Assembly: GCF_008831285.2 (NCBI RefSeq)
Contig: NC_045140.1
Coordinates: forward strand, 17,048,370 to 17,112,369
DNA length: 64,000 bases
Reading direction: 5' to 3'
DNA from: Nymphaea colorata
Lineage: Eukaryota; Streptophyta; Magnoliopsida; Nymphaeales; Nymphaeaceae
The translations under genes were made by a program, and so were the position numbers. Shown one piece after another: positions 1 through 11,984 of the stretch (the stretch's first letter is position 1; every line of letters starts with the position of its first letter). Below the pieces are notes generated by a model. It made no database searches. It was not told where the DNA came from and saw nothing but the letters and a program-made list of their open reading frames with translations.

Positions 1-435
1 GCCGGAAACCTAAGTAGAGGGACCATGCATGTCTGCGCTTATCACCATGCATGCATGTCCTCTCTCTTTCTATCTCTCCCCTGAAATAAAGAACTTACAT
101 TCCATATTCACACCAGGTGTCACGTTCAGCCTTGCACTCATCAGACAGAGCCATGCAGCCACCGGAGGAACTATTGGAGTTCGAACTCGCTCCTTGTTTT
201 CGTTCTCCACTTCTTCGCTCCCAAGTAAAACAACCATCCATGTTATGGCAAAAGTAAAAAATAGAGACACCCAACTTTCTCTTCCTCTTACACCTAAAAA
301 TTAGATGGAATATAGTACTTCAGTCGACAATCCGCAGCTTAAAATGAGTTCTCCAATCCCTTCCATCCCATTATAAGAATAAATGCAAAGAAATTTTAAG
401 CTGCTCAGACTAGTGACCATGACCATGTGGTTCCC

Positions 436-437
<2 letters not shown>

Positions 438-498
<61 letters not shown>
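438..498. repeat. TA then GA microsatellite
   Basis: About 30 bases of alternating TA run directly into about 28 bases of alternating GA. This is a compound simple repeat with no coding meaning. Open frames through it translate as Tyr-Ile or Ser-Leu runs. Confidence 0.95.
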
Positions 499-503
<5 letters not shown>

Positions 504-648
504 AGACTCGACCTTAACGTATTCATTGAAACCAGGGTCGCATCATGCATGAAAAAGCAAGGTAACGAAACATTTTTAAAGAAAGAAGATAAATGAAGAT
601 TGGAAGTCCACGAGGAGTAGACAGAACTCGATATCTTTTGAAAATGAA

Positions 649-714
<66 letters not shown>
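649..714. repeat. CA then TA microsatellite
   Basis: A short CA run of about 16 bases passes into a TA run of about 50 bases and ends at the first copy of the duplicated TGCTGGGATTGATC segment. Confidence 0.95.
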
Positions 715-938
<224 letters not shown>

Positions 939-2289
939 ATATACATATATACGTGGTTAGTGGTGGTCCTTGGCCTAGCCAAAGCGTGAGAGAGGAACAT
1001 TAATATGCAACAATTGATATCATGTCCTTCGCAGTTGGTGCATTCATTTTCAACCATGCTTTATTCAGTGCGAGTTTGAAACAACTTATCTTAACAAAAT
1101 GGTCCTTATTTTATAGCATAACTGATATCGTGTGGCTTAGTGGACTGGTCCCTGTTTTGTAGGAAACTTTTCAAAATCATCTGCATTTTTTTATCGCCTT
1201 GCAACTTGGTGCCCCTTTATCTGTTCCTGCCTTCTTTGCTTTTGTATGTTGATTTCTTTCATTTAATTTGCCTATCGTATTACAGAAAATTAAAGAAGGA
1301 ATTGCACTCTCATTTTTCTGGAATCACGGCATATTTTCCGGTGGTGGTACAACTTCCTGCCTTTTTTTGGTACCTTGTCTAAAAAAAAATTCTTTTTTTT
1401 TTTTTTATAAAAATGTTGTGACCACTGGCATGAGCTCAGATTCCCAATGGTTGGATCTTGCATATGGAAGTACTGTGTAGATGCTTTAGCCGTATGGCCT
1501 TGGTCTTCGTTTTCAATATTTAAAAAAGAGACGAATGCATTGAGGTTGCGCAGCTCAAACTCTGCGAGAAACACATCAAAATGAACCGATTTCTTTTTTC
1601 AGCTTTTTACCCTGCTTTTTTTTTTAATTTTTTAACTGAAAAATTACATTTTTTATAGTTAGAAATGAAAGGTTACTAAAACTTATGAGTTTCAACTACA
1701 AGACCATATACTTAGATTTCCATAAGCGTCAAGTCCTTGCAAAAACAGCCAACACAGCCCTAGACTGAGCTTGGGGGGTCGCTCATTTACATATTATGCA
1801 TGCAAAAAGAAAAACCCTAATCAACTAAGATTATGTATTTTGCTTAAAAAAAAACCACAAGTTTTTAGGGAATTGGGAGTAAACAAGGATATTACATGTT
1901 TGATAGATTCTTTAGCATAATGAAATTAGAAGAAATATATATCCAATTCAAAGTTGGAAGATATAACAAGTGGTAGGTTTGGTGAAGTGGGCCATTATTT
2001 CCTTTCTACGTAAAAGGTGCCATGTGGAGGAGGGGTTAACCACAAGGCCAAAGATGAACGAAGCTGGTTATATGCATCATTATGGTGCAGAACTCCATGG
2101 GTCCGATGCCGTCACGTGTTATCGGGCCATAAACCACCAAGTCGGAGTCAAGGGCTGTCTGAGTCAGATTTAAAAAAAAAATTTTACAACCCAAAAAAAA
2201 AAAAAAGATGATGTTATGTAGAAGTTAGTTAGGGAATGTGGTTTTTTGCATGGCCATTTTTCTTCAAGAATATCTAAAGAACTAAACAA

Positions 2290-2370
2290 GTGGCAGCTGC
2301 TAGTTGGTCCAATGGAAAAAATACAAAGGGCGTCGGATTGAAAACCTTGAGTCAAATCTCAACTCTAACA
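2290..2370 (+). repeat. SINE-like fragment with tRNA boxes
   Basis: TAGTTGGTCCAATGG near 2301 resembles a Pol III A box. GAGTCAAATCTC, about 45 bp downstream, resembles a B box with one base missing. The stretch cannot fold as an intact tRNA. It is a likely decayed tRNA-derived SINE head, called from box spacing alone. Confidence 0.3.
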
Positions 2371-4107
2371 TTCAGTTGCGTATAGTCCTTAAGATTTTTT
2401 TCTTAAAAAACATTGAACTTGTGTGCATACCGCAGCCACGTTTCTTACTTCATCTTTTGTGACAGATTTAATTTTGTACATAATTTTTTTTTTTTTTTTG
2501 TTTTAAACAGGCAACTGATCATTTCATATCTGCCTTGTTGTGATTGCCAAACGCGTGCATATAAGATTTTATATTTTTATTAGTCTACAAATTGTTAGAT
2601 GTTCACCGTAGGTATGAATGTAGTCAACAAATTAATCAGGTTTGAAGTGGAAAGAGGCAAGAGAAAGAGAGAGAGAAAGAGAAGATTTGAGAGGGAACAG
2701 TTTGTTTTGTTACTGTCTTCTCAATATGCCTCAAAGATTAATGCAGGTTCATAGAATAGTGTGTTACGATACGGTATTCCATGGATTTACTCTAATTTTT
2801 TGGAAAGATACATGAAAGAACAACAAATTGTTACCATTGCCAACCAACCTCTTAATTGCAAGGCTAAATATTACGACAACTTTTTTAATGTGCAATTTAG
2901 AAGTAAGACTAAGACTAGAGGGTTTTACCCAGAGGCATAGGAAAAATGAGATAGAATAAAACATGTACTTCTTATATTGGCAAATCTTTACATGCACCGA
3001 AACCCCATAGTTTCTTGTTTATTGAACTTCCAACAGCTTAATACTGAAACCTCCTTGGATGTTCATTTGCGGCAAAATCTTGTTCATGAAAAAAAAAAAA
3101 AATCCTTCTGCATTTTCAATTTCGAATTCTTTGTTTTAGATCCTTTTCGTCAGTTTGTGCTTGTCCAAGTTGGTGAACCCACTTTATTTTGTCATTTGTA
3201 ATCCTTTCTCTCCTTTATAATGGAGTCTGGTGTGATCACTTGTCCATATGTCTTTTGCATTCTATATCGCCTAAGGAAGAACTGAGAAGTAAAGAATTTA
3301 TAGATGGCGACTTGGGCGGCTCTAGTGATGTTAAGGGACAAGTCATTGAGAAGATGCTGTCATAACCAATACAAAAAACGGCAGCATAATTGAAAGGATT
3401 ATTGTAAAGGAAAGAAGATTGAGACCTATAATAAATTTTCTGAGCATATGTTGTCTTATTTGAGTATTGATCGCTCACCAATATTGCATTTTATTGAAAA
3501 GACAAACCATTTAATTTGAGGAATATGAACATTTATTATACACCATGGAAAAGGTATCTAGGGTAACCAATATAATTGCTTTTTTTTTTTTAAATTAGCA
3601 AAAGGAGACGACCGAAAAAGCCAATGCATGGTGAAATCACTAACGGGATTGCATTGATACAAATTCTATTTAACATTATTCGTTGCAAAACTAGTTAAAA
3701 AACAAATGAAGCTCTTAGAAAGAGTTCCACAAGAAGAATGCTGTGATTTTACAACTTGTGTTTATATTCTTGTTATAAGGACATGTGTTTTAGGAACATA
3801 ATATTTTGCTAATCAGATGTGCTTTTATCGACGAAAGGAGTCAGCAGGACAACCAGAAATCATGATAAGTAGATATTACTGTTAGTTGAGATCCATGACC
3901 ATAGATTAAATTTTACTGTCTAGTTGGAAAGAAGATGTTTTAAAAAAAAAAAACTAATGAACCGACCAGATCAACAACTATATAAAGAATTGTTTAAGTC
4001 AATAAAACCATTTGGGCGACAAGAAGATCGGTCTTTCCCTGTCTATAGAACCCTCAAAAAAATATTATTGAAATTACTAGGCCTTTTATACTACAGCTTC
4101 GCAAGGT

Positions 4108-4177
4108 TATCTTTTATGTGCTGCAAATTGGAGAAACATTAATATCTTTTATGTGCTCCAAATTGGGGAAACATTAA
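4108..4177. repeat. 35-bp tandem repeat, two copies
   Basis: A 35-bp unit containing TCTTTTATGTGCT, AAATTGG and AAACATTAAT is present twice head to tail (4108-4142 and 4143-4177) with two or three substitutions. It lies in intergenic DNA. Confidence 0.85.
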
Positions 4178-4751
4178 TATTTTAACTATCAGAAGCGTCC
4201 AATACATATGTATATATTGAATGGCGACTTTAGCTTTTCAAAATCACTCGTCCAGTCCAACATGATTGGACGATTAAGAAAAAAATAAAGAAGAAAAAGA
4301 TGAGAGTATTTTCAAAATCTGGTATTAGTTTATACGTTTTCTTCTTATTTTTCTCTCAATCATCCATCTCTTCAAATGGACGGCCTTGGTTAGATAACTG
4401 GTTGATTCTGAATAGCTAGAATCATTATTATATATACGTGCAGTGGAGGCTTAACGGGCCCGTCCTAATATATGTCCAACCAATAGTTCCATAATCAGGG
4501 CCCGGTCTCCTCTCAAAATTGGTTGCCGGATTAAACAATATGGCTCAACTAGCTCAAGGCAATTAGATAAACCCTTAGACATGCCCTCCAAAATATGCAG
4601 GCTTGTGGACAGTCCTTGACCAAAATCACAGCCAAATTTCAAGTAGGGATGCCTTTATGAGGCCCAAGTGGGAGATTCCCATAGTACCATACTATATATT
4701 CTATACCTATGACGCTATAAACCTTGCATCCACTTGATAATTTAATATTAT

Positions 4752-4754
4752 ATG

Positions 4755-4804
<50 letters not shown>

Positions 4805-4806
4805 CA
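4752..4806. repeat. TA microsatellite
   Basis: Nearly uninterrupted alternating TA/AT over about 50 bases. No other feature is attached to it. Confidence 0.9.
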
Positions 4807-5439
4807 TACAATTCAGAAGAAAGATTTAAAAAAGGGCACATATTCCTTCGAAAAGATAAAACCAAGTTTTATGATATTCTTTTCCCATTCCAAAGTCCAA
4901 GGTCGGTCATGCAGATAAAATACTATTCATGTGAATGACTGTTGCTTGGCATCATTAGAAGGTTAAACCCCAGTTCAATGTCATTAATGGAAAACGAGAG
5001 CTTCCTGCCAGTTGCTTGTTTCAATCAATAAATGTGGTTATTAATAAGTTTGGTTTTGAAGCATGTCATGTGCTTGGTACATGAAGAAGGGTAGGTACAG
5101 GAACCGAGCAGTAAGAACATGGTTGGGTTACCTTGGAATCTGGGGACATGCCTCAAAAAATATGTAATCGAATCAATTGTAGATCTGATCCTGCTCCCTA
5201 GGAGCAAAGCTAATGCCAACAACATTCATGGTCAATTTCCCAATTGGTGATTTAATAACATAGTAGCAAAATCATCTTGATCTGTTGTTCGATTGTCTTG
5301 TTTTCAGTGTCCATCAGAAGCACAGCAAGTTGAAATTTTTAAATAAAAAAAAAGTGTTGGTTGACAGTAAGCAATAATCGCAACCTGTGAAAGTTACTTA
5401 GACATGATCGGAAACTTTGAGTTGATTCCTTTTATGGGG

Positions 5440-5525
5440 TGTAATGTAGCTGGTCGGCGATTCATTGAAAGTTTGATTGTCAGTTCGATTCTCATGAATA
5501 CTGCTCTGAAGTATTGCATGTTTCG
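5440..5525 (+). repeat. SINE-like element head
   Basis: TGTAGCTGGTCGG at about 5445 looks like an A box. CAGTTCGATTCTC at 5481-5493 matches the Pol III B box consensus GWTCRANNC well. The spacing fits a tRNA-derived SINE. The same box layout, with similar bases, recurs at 7830 and 48610, which supports a dispersed family. Confidence 0.4.
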
Positions 5526-7819
5526 ACCTCTCATCGGATGCCAAAGTCAAAGCTGAATGTAGTTCCAAGGACCTTGCATTCTAGCTAAGATCGAGAATGG
5601 ATCACAGCTTGTTGATTGGATCACCGATTCTATGAAATATGATATACAAATTGATCCTTTCTCTATGTTCTATCTCAAACCATGAAATGCATGGGAAAGA
5701 ACACTTTGTGGCAAGATCTAGTGGTTTATTCTATTAATTAAATGCCGTTAAGTAGTTTAGTAATTGAAGACTTGTCACTGCACAGTTAGCGGCACATGGT
5801 TTTTCCTTTGTTTATTAAAAAAAAAAAGGAAGTTATTCATTTCGTTGACATTTTGGATATTTGTTTGAAAAATTAATGCAGACGCATACTATAATTGCAT
5901 AATTCATAGCCACAGAAAACAAGCATTATTAAAAAAATGCATTTAAATCATTCAAAACTGGTCAGCCTAGTAGAATGAAAACATGTTTTTTGAAAAAAAA
6001 AATGTCAAAAATGAAAAAATGAGTTTTCCAGCTTTTTTTTTTCATGTTTTTCAACCATATCTAAAGACAGGAAAGTTGCGCTTGAAGATCTGCTTTTCTA
6101 GAATGTGCTCTATGCTTGCCATGGGGAGATATAAGGTGTCTCTCCATATGGTTGACAATCGCCTTGTCCCCATCAAAATCAAAATGTCTATCGTCATTTA
6201 AGCAATACGATTACACATTTCTAATTAGTTTCCTACAAATTGTGGATGGAATATCATTAAAGAAATGGGTAGTTGTTGTGGCATTTCACTTTCACAAGGT
6301 CGTTGATATGGTCACTTGAATCAACTTGAAAATTAAGTCATTACTTAAGTACTGATGTCGCCCCACAAGTTGGCCGTAGATGTTATCTCTTTAAAGATGT
6401 GTAATATATTGCGGCAATCTTAATGAAGGATTCTTAAGGTTGGAACAAAAAGGTGAAATATTTTGGGACCTTTTATCAACTTGAACCGCATTCACAAATG
6501 CCACTTTCTCTAGTGGGTATTGAGAATAATGTACTAGGAGACCTGGTGAAGTATTGTATTTTGTGGAAACCATAGTCTCAAAGCAAAGATGTTGCTGTGA
6601 TTACGGCCTTTAAACGACAAAAAAGATTTTCCTAAACATAACTCAAGAGTGCATGCAGTTTTCGGTGATTTAAAACGAAAACGATGGATTTAAGATCAGA
6701 TTATCCCCTCCTCTCTCCCAATATTGAATCAGACATTTTCTCCAAGAACTTTAAGGTTGTGTTTGTTTCATCGCAGATCTTAAATCCATGGATTTAAGGT
6801 CGGGCCACCTCCTTCATTTGACTTTAAATCCCTCGCATTTAACATGTAGCTTCCATTTTAAGTCCATGCATGCTATTGAGGTAATCTCTCAAAACATAAC
6901 TTTTTATGCGGTCATCAAACACCGTTTAAATGTGGATCTTAGGACTGACCTAAAATCCTTAGTTTTGATCAACTATGAATTTTGCCAAGAAGCTTTTGCT
7001 ATATCAGAAAAAATATGTTATGTCAAATCCGCATCAAATTCATTTATAGATTTGAAATAAAGTAATGAAATGTTCCCTAAAGGGTTTTAATATGAACTAT
7101 GAGGATAGTGGTACTGATACCATAACAATGAATCAAGGATTGCTAAAAGATATTGATGATGGCAGTGCTGTTCATAACACCATATTTTCCCATTATATTT
7201 TTAGAAACATTATATGAATGTTTGGAAAAGTTTGGAGATTGTCCATTGGTCATACATTGGCTGACGATGTGGATATACCTTTGCCTATTAAGAGAGCAAA
7301 AAGAAAAAGAAAAAAAGAAAATCAAATTGTATGTAGGATTTGTCAATAAGATTTTTTTTTTTTGAATTGATTTATGCTCCATCTCTTCCTAGTTAGATCA
7401 GATGGTAAGTTGCTGCATGAACTAGTCTTCCAAATACATGTTGGCAACAGGTCCACTTCTGGAGTATGGACAACCTTGAAGTACTGCCCTATATCAAACA
7501 TATAAATTTCCTAATTATTTAGAGCTTGTCAAAAGGCCAAGTGGCACAGCTTGTTTGCTAGGCCTGATCTTTTGAGTGAAGGGTCAGTTTCGCTACCTTC
7601 TACCAGCGGCAGAGCCACATACAGGAAGTCCTGTGTGGGCAGTTCGATAACAAAAAATAAAAAAAAAAAAGAAAAGAAAGAAAAAGAGAACATGTTAACA
7701 AAGTAGTAGTGAGTTTGTTGAAAATTTAAAAAGGAACATTGTTGACAAGTTAAAGTGAGTTTGTTGAAAATTTGAACTGTTATGAAACTATGTGAAATCT
7801 ACCAATCCTTGCTTCAAAG

Positions 7820-7935
7820 GGTATAACATACCTGGTCGGGTTAGGAGCTTGTTTAAGGTGGGTCTCTAGTTTGACTTTCGTGGGTGCTATGTCTCTGCGT
7901 CTTAAGTGATGAAATATGATATCTAAGCTGAAGGG
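7820..7935 (+). repeat. SINE-like element
   Basis: CCTGGTCGGGTTAGGAGC (A-box side) is followed by TCTAGTTTGACTTTCGTGGG and then TGCTAT. The 3' half resembles the copy at 48660, which reads CAGTCTAATTCTCGTGGG then CGCTAT. The 130-codon reverse-strand open frame across this piece is therefore repeat-borne. Its Ile-Ala-Pro-Thr stretch reappears in the frame over the 48.6-kb copy. Confidence 0.4.
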
Positions 7936-9216
7936 TACATCATTGCAATCGTTGATGCAAAAGGAGCCTATAGCCCCAGATGTATGGGGATGGATGCCGG
8001 GCCTTCCAGCCTCTGTTTCAAATGATGGGTTGTAAACTTTCTGCTCACCCGAAAAGTTACCAATCCTTAAAATTTGGCAGCAATCTTGCAAAAACATTGC
8101 TTGGCAGCCAATCTTGTAACAAACTAGGGTTTTAAATGGGATGAATCTGGTGCAAGATTTAAGCGCAAGCATTCTAAGTGACCTGAATCTAATAAGTATT
8201 CAATACCATGCAATGGTTAACCAAATCCAGTTTTACCATGCAAAATTCAAAGACTAAAGAGAGTGCTCCTTCTCATTGTTTTCTCATTCTTAAGTTACTT
8301 TCTCGACGTCATCCTGGCGAAGAATTTATTCAACTTTAAGTGCAAATTGTAAGAGAGTGACGGATCTTAGTCCTTTCTCATTGTTTATAAATGAGCTTCT
8401 CAACGTCATCCTAGATTGCTAATAAATGGAATTGCGAGTGCAGATCCAAGGCAGATATTGCATTGCCTCTTCTGGTCGTTACAAAATTAGGTTTTCTGAC
8501 TGGGGAATGTCAACGGGTCGGACTTAAGCGGTTCCTGGATCTAGCTCCTCATCTGCGGTGGACCAATTACTCTTAGCATTCGATCTTAGTTCAAACCCGA
8601 ATCCAAAACCCGACAAGAGTGAGGCACATTCATATTGAGTCTATAACGGGTAATGATCAAGATTCAAGAGCCACTGCAAGATCTGGATAAAAATCCAAAA
8701 TCCAGATTAAGTAAGATACGTTTAGGTGGCCTGACCCCGTCCTGCTCCACTTGGCAACCACCACTAAGGTAGTGGGTTTACCAACTTCATATCCGAAGCA
8801 CCGACCGCACCATATCATGCTAAAAATTGCAACAGCTTAACGATAGCATGCATTATGAAAAAAAGTCTCACATTTTTTTTAAAAAAAAATTAATTTTATT
8901 ATTATTTAAAATATTCGAACCTATTTTATATTTCTACTTTTATGCATAATCAAATTTCCATATTATTTTAAAACAAATATGGATAAAGAGGGAACATGGG
9001 TCAAGCGGGTTGGAATCCCATTCAGGGTTTGCCGGCGACCGGCGGCACCGGGCCGGCATCACGAAGCACGAAATATTTACTTAATTAAGAATAAAAATGA
9101 GATCTGTCCTGTTTTTCATGCAAGCATGAAGTTACGATCCTGCCCTTTCCTGTGGGCAATGTTGAGAGAGTGGAATTTGCTGAAAATGGCAAAAATGCCC
9201 TCGAGGCATTACGAGT

Positions 9217-9295
9217 ACGTGCCACGGGGGAAGAGAGAGAGAGAGAGAGAGGGGCTTACCGTGGTTGGGAGGGAGTGAATGTGTGTGTATATAAA
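9217..9295 (+). promoter_or_regulatory. XERICO core promoter: ACGTG core, GA tract, TATA box
   Basis: TATATAAA at 9288-9295 is a textbook plant TATA box, about 20-30 bp upstream of a GC-rich, ATG-free leader. An ACGTG core (ABRE/G-box-like, within GTACGTGCCAC) lies at 9217-9221. A GAGA tract follows at about 9232-9251. The layout is seen directly; regulation by abscisic acid or bZIP factors is inferred from the motif only. Confidence 0.7.
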
Positions 9296-9319
9296 GGGGA
9301 AGAAGCGGAGACGGGTGGG

Positions 9320-9480
9320 AGCGGGAGTGCGGAGGAAGGCAGAGGCCGGCCGTTGAACCGCCACCGTCGGGACGATCTGATCTCTTTCCACTCTTCCTGT
9401 TCTTCCTCTTTTCTTCTGCTCCTTCGCCTTTGTCTCGTTCTTCCAACAGCTTCTGATCGGACCACGGTGCTTTGAAGCAG
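9320..9480 (+). other. XERICO: Untranslated first exon of XERICO and leader intron donor
   Basis: The leader of about 160 bases lies downstream of the TATA box. It is GC-rich, then pyrimidine-rich, contains no ATG, and ends in GAAGCAG|GTATTC at 9480/9481. The matching acceptor is TTGGTTTCAG at 11526-11535, 17 bases before the start codon. The result is one leader intron of about 2.05 kb. The transcription start is inferred from TATA spacing. Long leader introns often raise expression in plants. Confidence 0.7.
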
Positions 9481-11552
9481 GTATTCTCTCTCTCCCTCCC
9501 TCCCTTCCCCTCTCTCTCTCCCTATAGTCAAGGACTCCTCCGAGTATAGGAGAGAAAGCAAGAAAAGAAATGCAGAACAAAAGATTTGGCCTAAAGGCGG
9601 TTCTGGAGTGATCGGCTTGGTTCTTACATCCCTGGTTTCTGATCAGAAAAAGATGCAGAAACAAAATGCCCGAGTCGAGTCGACTCCCGGGTTCCCTCTT
9701 TCTTGGAAACTTCTTGTCTTTTTACGCCTTTTTCGTCCTCGCAATGGCGAGTTCGATTTGAGATCTCGTTTTTCTGAGACCGCGTCGTCTGGGTTGTGGA
9801 ACCCTTCCCCCCTTCTCTCTCTCTCTCTCACGCACACACACAAAAGGATCGGGCGATTTTTGTATCAGGTCTTTTACCGAAAGATTGGTCGGCGATTTCT
9901 GGTCGAGGTCTGCTATTGTCGAAACGAGGTCACGGGCTCATGATATGCATCCACAACTTTCTTTGGTCAAGTTTAATATCAGCTCTAAAACATCTTAATT
10001 AAGGAGATTTTTAGGTTGTTGAATTTGTTTTCATCTTGGGTTTATCATTTGCGAGTTTTCTTTCGTTTATCTGTGGTTCCTTTTAAATTTTAAACATCGG
10101 AAGTCACGTCCTCTTGGTATTTTTTAATGTTTTATGCTATTTTTATGCGTATTTTTTGAGTTCCCATTCTTATCCTTGGTTTCATCACGGAAACGAGCTT
10201 TCCGCCTTCCGGGTTTTTATATTTATTTGTTAATTTCCTTTCTGTTTAATTGTTAACTCGGGATGATTATTTTTCCGTGCTTTTTTCAAGAAAGTGTCCT
10301 TGTTCCGTTGCAGTTTGGGCTTACAGATTCGATTTAGCTATAAAATCCAACGTGAGTAAGTTGTGTTTTGTGTAGACCGTGACTTTATGGAATTACTCGC
10401 ATTTTCTGTGATGCGAGTTTTTTTTAATATAACAATAATCATATTAATAAGTTAACAATAATGATCATCATCGTTGCATCTTCGGAGATGCGGTCGCTTC
10501 GGTTCTTGAACTTGGATTGAATTTTTGGATCTAGGATTTTCAGTTTTGGAATTTGATGACCAAGAAAAGTTATCCTTTCGCATCGATCACCTTCTCTCTC
10601 CGTCTCATCAAGTTTAGTTTTCGTCATCCCCAAGTTATAGTCTTGGAGTAGTCAAGTTTGACTGTTTTCCTACCGCTCGAGGAGGCACTTTTTCACGCAC
10701 TAAAGAGTCTTCCTAGCATCTGCCTTGTTTTCCTATAGCACGGCAAGGCGGCTTCTGTCCCATGGTCAACTTAAACAGGCAATGGCTTCCTTTTTCACCA
10801 CTCCCAAGCAAGTGAGAAGGGCTAACTTGGTTTTGTAAGGGAGGTATGACAGACCAGTCCAACCTTTTCTAGCCATGAATCAGCTTTGAGCTTGGTGCAG
10901 CCCCTGAATCTGGATTGGATGGTCCAAATTCTGTGCAATTTTACTCCAAAACTATTTTGATGGCCCTTTTTGTTTCATCGAGCTGTCTTTGGAAGCCCAT
11001 ATTTTGCGTTTCCATTAATCATGGTTTTCGTGTCGCTTCAATGAGAAAATTTGGGTAGTCCTTTCCAGTTGTTCTGGTTTGGAGTCTTTTCGATGAGTAA
11101 AACACGAAATAGAACTTTGATCTCAAGAAAACCCCTTTGAATTCCTCAGTTTGATGGAAGGTTAGGGCTTGCAATGTCCTGGAAGTTCCAATTTATGTGG
11201 TATTACTATTACTAATCACAAGCCAAGTCACTCTAGAAGTTGCTAAGGAATGCATTAAGTAGACCAATTTTTTGTGGTAAATGCTCGGAGTTAAATTTTA
11301 TTAATGAGCTCGTTGTCTACCCAAGCCTATCTGGCGCAAAAGGAAAAAAAAAAGTGGGGGTCAACGGCTTTCTCTCTTTCCATGCTCTACTGGGTTTACA
11401 TGGCTGAAATCTTTTTGGCCATGTTTCAGCTCTCTCTCTCTCTTCCCCTCCTTCCCTCTCCCTCTCTTTAAAGACTCCTGATTGGATAACGAGAGACTAA
11501 TTTTTTCTGATAATTTTCTTGCTTGGTTGGTTTCAGAATATCTTTTGGCAAA

Positions 11553-11984
11553 ATGGGGCTCTCAAGCCTCCCCGCGCCCTCAGAAGGTGTTCTCTCCGTG
11601 ATCCTAGTGAACACAGTCCTATCCATCGCCATTTTCAAAGAGATCCTCAGATCCATCCTCCAGATTATAGGAATCAGGCTCGATCCAGCATTCTCAGAAT
11701 CCGATGACGACATCCCCTCTGGCACGATCTCCATGGAACCGTTGCCTCCTTATGCTGAGGATATTCGGGATCGGATCTCCTCTGTCGTGTTTGAGTCCAT
11801 CGGTTGCGCTCATGACACCGAATGTGCAGTCTGCTTGACGAGGTTTGAGCCGGAGTCGGAGGTCAGTAGGCTTTCTTGCGGCCATTTCTTCCACAAACCC
11901 TGCTTTGATAAATGGCTGGACTACTGGCATAGCACCTGCCCACTCTGTAGATCTTCATTGATGCCTGAAGATGAATGCTGGTAA
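11553..11984 (+). CDS. XERICO: XERICO-like RING-H2 E3 ubiquitin ligase
   Basis: This intronless coding exon gives 143 aa. I chose the ATG at 11553 because MGLSSLPAPSEG is the conserved start of XERICO proteins. An in-frame GTG codon upstream at 11523 lies within the leader intron. A hydrophobic segment at about residues 13-40 should anchor the protein in a membrane. The C-terminal RING-H2 has all eight ligands: C91, C94, C109, H111, H114, C117, C129 and C132, with Trp121 and Pro130 in the usual places. RING-H2 domains recruit E2 enzymes for ubiquitin transfer. In Arabidopsis XERICO promotes abscisic acid accumulation and drought tolerance and is repressed by gibberellin through DELLA proteins. 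The same role here is inferred from homology. The length is close to that of Arabidopsis XERICO. Confidence 0.93.
   Translation: MGLSSLPAPSEGVLSVILVNTVLSIAIFKEILRSILQIIGIRLDPAFSESDDDIPSGTISMEPLPPYAEDIRDRISSVVFESIGCAHDTECAVCLTRFEPESEVSRLSCGHFFHKPCFDKWLDYWHSTCPLCRSSLMPEDECW

Noticed and set aside
95-304. Short frames on both strands at the left edge, including a 48-aa reverse frame ending CEYGM and a forward frame MQPPEELLEFELAPC
   Set aside because: Both lie on the same bases in opposite directions, neither has a family match, and neither has a partner exon in the window. No strand could be preferred.
7780-8172. 130-codon reverse frame
   Set aside because: Part of it covers a SINE-like repeat, and a related Ile-Ala-Pro-Thr stretch appears in the frame over the other copy at 48.6 kb, so it is repeat-borne.
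9132-9664. Overlapping long reverse frames over the XERICO leader
   Set aside because: Low-complexity Ser/Leu/Pro/Arg translations of GA/CT-rich promoter and leader on the opposite strand. No motifs.
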